NCBI GenBank assembly: GCA_052031065.1
Contig: JBPEXY010000058.1
Span: 1-21,877 of the forward strand
Reading direction: 5' to 3'
Origin: JBPEXY01 sp052031065
GTDB taxonomy: Bacteria > Pseudomonadota > Gammaproteobacteria > Immundisolibacterales > Immundisolibacteraceae
DNA: 21,877 nucleotides
Shown here piece by piece: positions 15,717 through 21,877 of the stretch. How positions within the stretch are numbered: the stretch's first letter is position 1; each line of letters starts with the position of its first letter. Made by a program: the position numbers and the translations under genes. The notes below the pieces were generated by a model. It was not told where the DNA came from. It worked only from the letters and a program-made list of their open reading frames with translations, and searched no databases.

Positions 15717-16223
15717 TCATTGAGGGTCAGAGAGCGTCACGGTCATCGGTGGGTAACAAAATCGTCCTTCGCGGCACCCCTGGTAGCGAACCCGGTAAAC
15801 AGGATTTCTATCGGCTGTCTGGGGTAAGCCTACGGTGGTCTCATTGCGAAACACGGTTTGAGTTCCAAACAGTTCATCTTCTACCTCTTCTCCAGCGAGG
15901 AATTGCGCAGAGACCTCCGCCCAGGAATTTTCTCCCGACGTGCTTTTGTCCAGGTGGTGAATTTCCATTCTATCGCGATACAGATAGTGGCCGGCGGCGA
16001 TGGTCCATTCAATCTGCGGGGTGGGGCCGTTATGGATCAGTCTGGCCTTAAACGCCTGATGGGGTGCCAGTGGTTGGTAGACGTCGCCGCTATCAAGGTT
16101 TAAATCGATCAGCGGTTGCGCTGCCGCAGTAAGTAATGGAAACAGCCAGACGAAAAAAAACAGCAACATTGTTTTCAACCGGTGCTCGCCGGTGTAGCGG
16201 GTCAGAAATTTCATCGGTGTCAT
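15717..16223 (-). CDS. Stand-alone DsbD N-terminal (alpha) domain protein
   Basis: 168 residues: signal peptide (positive n-region MTPMKFLTRYTGEHRLK, hydrophobic core about 19-33, likely cleavage after TAAA), then one domain matching the N-terminal periplasmic domain of DsbD. Diagnostic segments: IEWTIAAGHYLYRDRMEIH (71-89; E. coli LTWQIKDGYYLYRKQI), VEDELFGTQTVFRNE (114-128) and VRYQGCREGRFCYPP (145-159). The redox pair Cys150/Cys156 keeps the C-x5-C spacing of E. coli Cys103/Cys109. The protein stops right after this domain; the eight-helix membrane domain and C-terminal thioredoxin domain of DsbD are missing, and the next gene begins 26 nt later. It could accept electrons from another membrane reductase and pass them on. 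ATG 16221 or ATG 16212 are both possible starts; neither has a clear Shine-Dalgarno. Confidence 0.85.
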   Translation of the reverse strand: MTPMKFLTRYTGEHRLKTMLLFFFVWLFPLLTAAAQPLIDLNLDSGDVYQPLAPHQAFKARLIHNGPTPQIEWTIAAGHYLYRDRMEIHHLDKSTSGENSWAEVSAQFLAGEEVEDELFGTQTVFRNETTVGLPQTADRNPVYRVRYQGCREGRFCYPPMTVTLSDPQ

Positions 16224-16429
16224 TTCAGCAATGATGGTAAGGGGTTAACAGGCTAATAGGGACCATTCCTAAAGTCGCTACTGAAACCGGTCGGGGTTGT
16301 TGGCGTTCCGAGCAGGAGATTGTTGATGTGTGTCTGTCGTTAAGCAACAACCGACATATCTGCAAGGGTATTGTCGTCGCGTTGCCATTGTATGGGACCA
16401 GCAAGCAGTAAATTTTGTTTCATCTGGGG

Positions 16430-16457
16430 CTTGAAACTGTGCGGATCGTCCCCATCT
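16430..16457 (+). promoter_or_regulatory. Sigma32 (heat-shock) promoter for groESL
   Basis: CTTGAA (16430-16435), a 14-nt spacer and CCCCATCT (16450-16457) match the RpoH consensus CTTGAA-N13-17-CCCCATNT at every defined position. The start would be near 16464, about 200 nt before groES, so this transcript runs through the CIRCE operator. It lies in the 443-nt gene-free stretch 16224-16666. The part from 16224 to 16429 must also contain the start signals of the divergent DsbD-alpha operon, but I could not identify them. Confidence 0.8.
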
Positions 16458-16518
16458 CGCGGTTACCAGGGGAAAGCGGTGCTCTGGCGGGAGAGTTCCA
16501 TGCTGCCACATCTACCGC

Positions 16519-16546
16519 TTGACTTGTATGTGCCGGGCTCTAATAT
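16519..16546 (+). promoter_or_regulatory. Sigma70-type promoter for groESL
   Basis: TTGACT (16519-16524, 5 of 6), a 16-nt spacer and TAATAT (16541-16546, 4 of 6; the overlapping reading AATATT is poorer). The hexamer ends exactly where the CIRCE operator starts, so a bound HrcA would cover the transcription start. This is the housekeeping promoter expected for basal chaperonin synthesis. Confidence 0.7.
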
Positions 16547-16573
16547 TTAGCACCCCTCGGGGGAGAGTGCTAA
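16547..16573 (+). promoter_or_regulatory. CIRCE operator (HrcA-binding site)
   Basis: TTAGCACCC, 9-nt spacer, GAGTGCTAA. The consensus is TTAGCACTC-N9-GAGTGCTAA, so there is a single mismatch in the left arm and the spacing is exact. CIRCE is the binding site of the repressor HrcA, which itself needs GroEL for activity, giving feedback control. The presence of this site predicts an hrcA gene elsewhere in the genome. Confidence 0.95.
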
Positions 16574-16666
16574 TCGTAATTGATTGATTTGCATCGAGAT
16601 ATAGGCCCCGGAATATTTGGGTTAAGGCGTTTCCAGCCTCTATGCCACAACAGGAGAAAATCTGAA

Positions 16667-16954
16667 ATGAGTATTCGTCCTTTGCATGATCGCGTTGTTA
16701 TTCGCCGTCAGGAGGAAGAGCGGACCACCCCAGGCGGCATCGTGCTTCCCGATTCGGCGTCAGAAAAACCGGCTCAGGGAGAAGTAGTAGCCTGTGGTAA
16801 CGGCAAAATTCTCGAAAATGGCGATGTGCGCCCACTCGACGTGAAGCCCGGCGATAAGGTTCTGTTTGGTAAATATTCCGGCAGCGAAGTGAAGTTGGGC
16901 GACGAAGAGCTGCTGGTGATGCGCGAGGACGAGATCCTCTGCGTCATCGAGTAA
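16667..16954 (+). CDS. groES: Co-chaperonin GroES (Hsp10)
   Basis: Seven-subunit lid of the GroEL folding chamber, cytoplasmic. 95 residues, typical length is 94-97. MSIRPLHDRVVIRRQEEERT at the start, the mobile loop TTPGGIVLPDSASEKP (about 20-35) that contacts GroEL, then VKPGDKVLFGKYSG and the C-terminal MREDEILCVIE. ATG 16667 has AGGAG (16652-16656) 10 nt upstream. The open frame reaches back to 16580 but that part is leader. groEL follows after 101 nt; both are controlled by the sigma32, sigma70 and CIRCE elements upstream. Confidence 0.99.
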   Translation: MSIRPLHDRVVIRRQEEERTTPGGIVLPDSASEKPAQGEVVACGNGKILENGDVRPLDVKPGDKVLFGKYSGSEVKLGDEELLVMREDEILCVIE

Positions 16955-17055
16955 TCCCTCAGCTGACTGAATCGACAGCCGGAAGGTAGCTGTGTCACGC
17001 AGCGATTATCCCGCCGGTGAACAACCTAATGACTTGAGTAGAGGAAGTAAAAACA

Positions 17056-18711
<1,656 letters not shown>

Positions 18712-18734
18712 CCCACCCAATCTGTCAGCAAAAA

Positions 18735-18767
18735 AGCCCTGGTCTTAAATGGCCGGGGCTTTTTTTT
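18735..18767 (+). terminator. Rho-independent terminator of groESL
   Basis: A 10-bp stem (AGCCCTGGTC at 18735-18744 with GGCCGGGGCT at 18751-18760, including two G-U pairs), a 6-nt loop TTAAAT, then seven T. An A-run on the left side (18730-18735) means it could also act weakly in the other direction. Confidence 0.93.
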
Positions 18768-18810
18768 ATCTGGCGTGTTTAAGTATTGAGCGTTATCTGG
18801 GCAAATCTTT

Positions 18811-18939
18811 GTAACGTTACCAACCTAATAATCGCTACAATGGCTGGTTTAACAGCTAAGGGCCGAAACAGCCGATCAGCGATAGTAAGTTTGGTGGCGA
18901 TCAGGTCCGCGTTTATTCGAGGTAAATCAGAAGGTGGGA
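18811..18939 (+). promoter_or_regulatory. ilvE upstream region: palindrome and possible leader hairpins
   Basis: Between the groEL terminator and ilvE (228 nt without a gene) there is a perfect 10-bp palindrome GTAACGTTAC (18811-18820) and a -10-like TACAAT (18836-18841) with no convincing -35. After it, GGCTGGTTT (18842-18850) can pair with GAAACAGCC (18865-18873), one mismatch, or its GCTG can instead pair with the nearer CAGC (18853-18856). I see no run of Ile, Leu or Val codons that would mark a classical attenuator. Confidence 0.3.
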
Positions 18940-19857
18940 ATGGAAGATCGTGATGGCTTCATCTGGTTCGATGGTGAGATGGTGCCGTGGCGTGAGGCAA
19001 AAGTACACGTACTGACTCACAGCCTCCATTACGGAATGGGGGCATTTGAGGGTATGCGCGCGTACCAGACTGCTGATGGCACGGCTATTTTTCGGCTCAA
19101 GGAACATGTCGATCGCCTCTATGGCTCTGCCCATATTCTGCAGATGGATATGCCATTTCCGCGCGAGCAGGTGCAGCAGGCTTGTTGTGATGCGGTTACC
19201 GTTAATGGCCTTGAAGAGGCTTATGTCAGGCCGCTGGCATTCTATGGCTCAGAGTCGATGGGCGTCAGTGCCCCCAACCTGAAAACTCATATCATTATCG
19301 CTGCCTGGGAGTGGGGAGAATACCTCGGAGATGGCGCGTTGGAACGTGGAGTTCGACTTAGAACCTCTTCCTTTGCACGCCACCACATCAACGTCACCAT
19401 GTGCAGAACCAAGGCCACCGGCAACTACATCAATTCGATGCTCGCATTACGCGAAGCTCAGGCGTGTGGCTACGATGAGGCGTTACTGCTGGATGTTGAT
19501 GGCTTTGTTGCAGAAGGCAGCGGTGAAAACATTTTCCTGGTGATCGATGGGGTCATTCATACCCCGGCCTTAACCTCTGCCCTGGCGGGGATTACCCGTG
19601 ACACCCTGATTGCCATTGCCGACGAGGCGGGTTATCGAATTGTCGAGCGGCAGATTAGTCGTGATGAGGTGTATCTGGCGGATGAGGCATTTTTTACCGG
19701 TACTGCGGCAGAGGTGACACCGATCCGCTCACTGGATGACCGACAGATTGGTGCCGGTGTTCGCGGCCCGGTTACTGAGGCGTTGCAGAAACGTTACTTT
19801 GAAGTGGTGCGCGGCGAAGCGGAAAATTACCGCCACTGGCTGACCAGTGTGGATTAA
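18940..19857 (+). CDS. ilvE: Branched-chain amino acid aminotransferase
   Basis: PLP-dependent class IV aminotransferase making Leu, Ile and Val from their 2-keto acids with glutamate as donor. 305 residues (E. coli 309). IWFDGEMVPWREAKVHVLTH, then HYGMGAFEGMRAY; PLP lysine about Lys158 in CRTKATGNYINSMLA; EGSGENIFLV; and the EVTPIRSLDDRQIG segment near the end with FFTGTAAEV before it. ATG 18940 is preferred over GTG 18934 because AGAAGG (18929-18934) then has a usual spacing of 5 nt. It is followed after 5 nt by the zinc-finger gene and waaF, the same neighbourhood as in Pseudomonas. Confidence 0.96.
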   Translation: MEDRDGFIWFDGEMVPWREAKVHVLTHSLHYGMGAFEGMRAYQTADGTAIFRLKEHVDRLYGSAHILQMDMPFPREQVQQACCDAVTVNGLEEAYVRPLAFYGSESMGVSAPNLKTHIIIAAWEWGEYLGDGALERGVRLRTSSFARHHINVTMCRTKATGNYINSMLALREAQACGYDEALLLDVDGFVAEGSGENIFLVIDGVIHTPALTSALAGITRDTLIAIADEAGYRIVERQISRDEVYLADEAFFTGTAAEVTPIRSLDDRQIGAGVRGPVTEALQKRYFEVVRGEAENYRHWLTSVD

Positions 19858-19862
19858 CGAAT

Positions 19863-20060
19863 ATGGTTGAGAAATTGAAACCGGCAAATGCGGCGTTGAA
19901 GTATGAGGTGACCCAGGCGGATCTACCGCTGCACTGCCCGATGCCGGGCCAGAGCCAGTGGAATTCGCACCCGCGGGTCTACCTGCCGGTAGAGGATAGC
20001 GGTGAGGTGTTGTGCCCTTATTGCGGAGCCCTCTATATCCTCAAGCCGACGGAGCAGTAG
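19863..20060 (+). CDS. Small zinc-finger protein (zf-CHCC type)
   Basis: 65-residue protein with the CHCC zinc-binding pattern: Cys in LHCPMPGQ, His in NSHPRVYLPVE, and a final CPYCGALYIL. This matches the zf-CHCC family (related to the zinc-binding part of the mitochondrial complex I subunit NDUFS6). The bacterial members have no firmly assigned function to my knowledge. Zinc ligands inferred: about Cys25, His36, Cys51, Cys54. It lies 5 nt after ilvE and is co-directional with waaF. It may overlap the latter's 5' end by 49 nt if waaF begins at its first possible GTG. Confidence 0.9.
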   Translation: MVEKLKPANAALKYEVTQADLPLHCPMPGQSQWNSHPRVYLPVEDSGEVLCPYCGALYILKPTEQ

Positions 20061-21097
20061 GGGTCGTTCAGATAAGCTCGTCAGCGGACTCCTATAGCAA
20101 GCAGCCAGGGGCGACCCTGGTGGTGGCGCCTTCCTGGGTTGGCGACATGGTGATGGCGCAGAGCCTGCTGATGGTGTTAAAAAAATCGGCGCCGTCGGTA
20201 CCGATTGATCTACTTGCCCCACAGTGGGTGCTGCCGTTGGCTCAGAGAATGCCGGAGGTTCGCAAGGGTATCGAAAACCCGCTGGGCCATGGTGAATGGG
20301 GCTGGTCGGCGCGCAAGCGGCTGGGAAGGCAACTTCGTGGGGAGTACAGCCGCTGTTACGTGTTGCCCAATTCCTTTAAATCGGCGTTAATTCCATTTTG
20401 GGCCGGTATTCCAGAACGAATTGGTTATCGTGGCGAGCTTCGCTATGGGGTACTGACCCACCCGTTGGCGCTGGATAAAAAACAGCTTCCCCGAACCGTT
20501 GAGCGGTTTGTGGCGTTAGCGGACCAGGGTCGAGCAGTCGCCGAGATTGAGCAGCCGCGGCTGGTTGTTGACGAGAATTCGCAGCGCAGTGCGCAACAAC
20601 AGTTCAATCTCGATGCTGACACCGCACCGGTACTGGGGCTCTGCCCGGGCGCGGAGTATGGGCCGGCCAAACGGTGGCCACCGGCTTATTTTGCTGAGGT
20701 TGCCAAAGCAAAGATTGCTAGTGGCTGGCAGGTCTGGTTGTTTGGGTCCGCTAAAGACCGGCAGATTACCGAGGAGATTAACCGTTTAACCGGGAACCGA
20801 TGTAGTGATTTGGCCGGTGTGACCACTCTGGCCCAGGCCTGTGATCTGATGGCATTAACCTCCGCAGTGGTGACCAATGACAGTGGATTGATGCATGTCG
20901 CAGCGGCTCTCGATCGGCCACTCTACTGTCTCTTCGGATCATCTGATCCCAAGTTTACGCCGCCACTTTCTGCGACGGCGACCATCTTTTATCTCGGCCT
21001 TGATTGTTCGCCCTGTTTCAAACGTGAATGTCCGTTGTCGCACCTCGATTGTCTGAATCAGCTGCTGCCGGAGCGAGTGGTCGCTGCGCTGCCCTGA
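20012..21097 (+). CDS. waaF: ADP-heptose:LPS heptosyltransferase II (start uncertain)
   Basis: GT9-family glycosyltransferase adding the second L-glycero-D-manno-heptose to the LPS inner core at the cytoplasmic face of the inner membrane. Family segments: APSWVGDMVMAQSL (N-terminal acceptor site), YVLPNSFKSALIPFWAGIPE, CPGAEYGPAKRWP, WLFGSAKDR, VTNDSGLMHVAAALDRPL and FGSSDPKFTPPLS. They closely follow E. coli RfaF. The start is unclear. GTG 20012 overlaps the zinc-finger gene by 49 nt and adds about 34 residues without family similarity. GTG 20120 has AGGGG 8 nt upstream but removes the first beta strand. CTG 20117 comes closest to the family start. Frame and stop are certain. waaC follows after 1 nt. 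Confidence 0.93.
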   Translation: MPLLRSPLYPQADGAVGVVQISSSADSYSKQPGATLVVAPSWVGDMVMAQSLLMVLKKSAPSVPIDLLAPQWVLPLAQRMPEVRKGIENPLGHGEWGWSARKRLGRQLRGEYSRCYVLPNSFKSALIPFWAGIPERIGYRGELRYGVLTHPLALDKKQLPRTVERFVALADQGRAVAEIEQPRLVVDENSQRSAQQQFNLDADTAPVLGLCPGAEYGPAKRWPPAYFAEVAKAKIASGWQVWLFGSAKDRQITEEINRLTGNRCSDLAGVTTLAQACDLMALTSAVVTNDSGLMHVAAALDRPLYCLFGSSDPKFTPPLSATATIFYLGLDCSPCFKRECPLSHLDCLNQLLPERVVAALP

Positions 21098-21098
21098 T

Positions 21099-21877
21099 AT
21101 GCGCATATTGTTGGTTAAAACCTCATCGTTGGGTGATGTTATTCATGCTTTGCCCGCAGTGACCGAGGCGGTGAAGATAAATCCGGGGGTTCGTTTTGAC
21201 TGGCTGGTGGAAGAGGCCTTTGCGGAGATACCGTCCTGGCACCCCAGTGTCGAACAGGTAATTCCGGTAGCGCTACGGCGTTGGCGGCAGAAACCGGTTC
21301 AGGCGTTGCGGAGCAGCGAGTGGAGGGCCTGGCGCAAGGTTGTTCGTAACAGGAATTATGACCTGGTCCTTGATGCGCAGGGATTGATTAAAAGCGCCTT
21401 CCTGGCGCGCCTGGTCGGGAAGCCGGTCGCTGGATACGATTCCAGCTCGATTCGGGAACCGCTTGCATCGATAACCTATAAGCGCAAAGTGCGGGTGGAC
21501 CGACAACAGCATGCGGTAGAGCGCATGCGCCAGCTTTTTGCCGAAGTTTTGGGGTATCGGTTGCAGCCGAGGTCACCCGATTATGGCGTGGTTCTGGATG
21601 CTGGCCGAGTCCACAGACAGGCTGGCTATCTTGTCTGGCTGCACGGTAGTACCTGGGCCAGTAAATTGTGGCCAGAAGAGAGCTGGGTCAGATTAAGTCG
21701 CCTGGCGGTAGATGCCGGTTATGAAGTGCTCGTCCCCTGGGGAAATCAGCAGGAGCGCGACCGGGCGGAGCGTATTGCTACACATGTGGAGGGGGTCTCG
21801 GTGTTGCCGAGCACCACTCTCACAGAGCTGGCCACGGTGCTGCGTGGTGCCGCAGGGGTGGTTGGCGTGGATGGTGG
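21099..21877 (+). CDS. waaC: ADP-heptose:LPS heptosyltransferase I, 5' part (runs off the window)
   Basis: GT9-family enzyme adding the first heptose to Kdo of lipid A-Kdo2. 259 complete codons are visible without a stop. N-terminus MRILLVKTSSLGDVIHALPA contains the conserved catalytic Asp of SSLGD; then DLVLDAQGLIKSAFLARLVG, HAVERMRQLFAEVLGY, VWLHGSTWASKLWPEESW and near the cut end the start of the donor-site motif GVVGVDGG (family SVDTGLSHL). The C-terminal 60 or so residues are outside. ATG 21099 begins 1 nt after the waaF stop, so coupled translation is likely; no Shine-Dalgarno is visible. waaF-waaC order is as in Pseudomonas. Confidence 0.96.
   Translation, partial: MRILLVKTSSLGDVIHALPAVTEAVKINPGVRFDWLVEEAFAEIPSWHPSVEQVIPVALRRWRQKPVQALRSSEWRAWRKVVRNRNYDLVLDAQGLIKSAFLARLVGKPVAGYDSSSIREPLASITYKRKVRVDRQQHAVERMRQLFAEVLGYRLQPRSPDYGVVLDAGRVHRQAGYLVWLHGSTWASKLWPEESWVRLSRLAVDAGYEVLVPWGNQQERDRAERIATHVEGVSVLPSTTLTELATVLRGAAGVVGVDG

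Noticed and set aside
16278..16511. 77-residue open frame in the groES upstream region
   Set aside because: It crosses the sigma32 promoter, lacks a Shine-Dalgarno and resembles nothing I know.

Overview
The window reads as a chromosomal, housekeeping stretch of a gammaproteobacterium. The evidence is the protein sequences themselves (GyrB with the Gram-negative insert, TrkA/TrkH, AccB/AccC, AroQ, WaaF/WaaC) and gene order that follows known gammaproteobacterial blocks. There is no phage, insertion sequence, CRISPR, tRNA or rRNA. By eye the gyrB-to-fmt part is somewhat richer in A+T than the trkA-to-waaC part. I could not assign a genus.

Layout. (1) 1-2099: 3' part of gyrB on the plus strand, ending exactly against the end of topA on the minus strand. 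(2) 7165-2100, minus strand: a four-gene run LysM protein - dprA - smg - topA. (3) From a shared AT-rich divergent region, plus strand: def - fmt - trkA - trkH - exported MhpD-like protein. This resembles the oriC-proximal def-fmt-rsmB-trkA block of many gammaproteobacteria, but rsmB is absent. (4) 16223-12667, minus strand: stand-alone DsbD N-terminal domain - TlpA-like thioredoxin - aroQ - accB - accC. In relatives a full-length dsbD often stands at the head of this cluster. (5) 16667-18711, plus strand: groES-groEL. Upstream lie a near-perfect sigma32 promoter, a sigma70-type promoter and a CIRCE operator; downstream is a strong intrinsic terminator. (6) 18940-21877, plus strand: ilvE - small zinc-finger protein - waaF - waaC (cut by the window end), a branched-chain amino acid gene coupled to LPS inner-core genes as in Pseudomonas.

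How the genes work together. GyrB and TopA set DNA supercoiling from opposite sides. Def and Fmt remove and add the formyl group of initiator methionine. TrkA/TrkH import potassium. AccB/AccC supply malonyl-CoA and AroQ serves the shikimate pathway. The DsbD-alpha/TlpA pair handles periplasmic thiols, GroESL folds proteins, and WaaF/WaaC add heptoses to LPS.

I found no clearly new multi-gene system. The points most worth a second look are the DsbD reduced to its alpha domain, the MhpD-like enzyme with a signal peptide, the abutting convergent gyrB/topA pair, the layered groESL control region, and the non-standard start of fmt.
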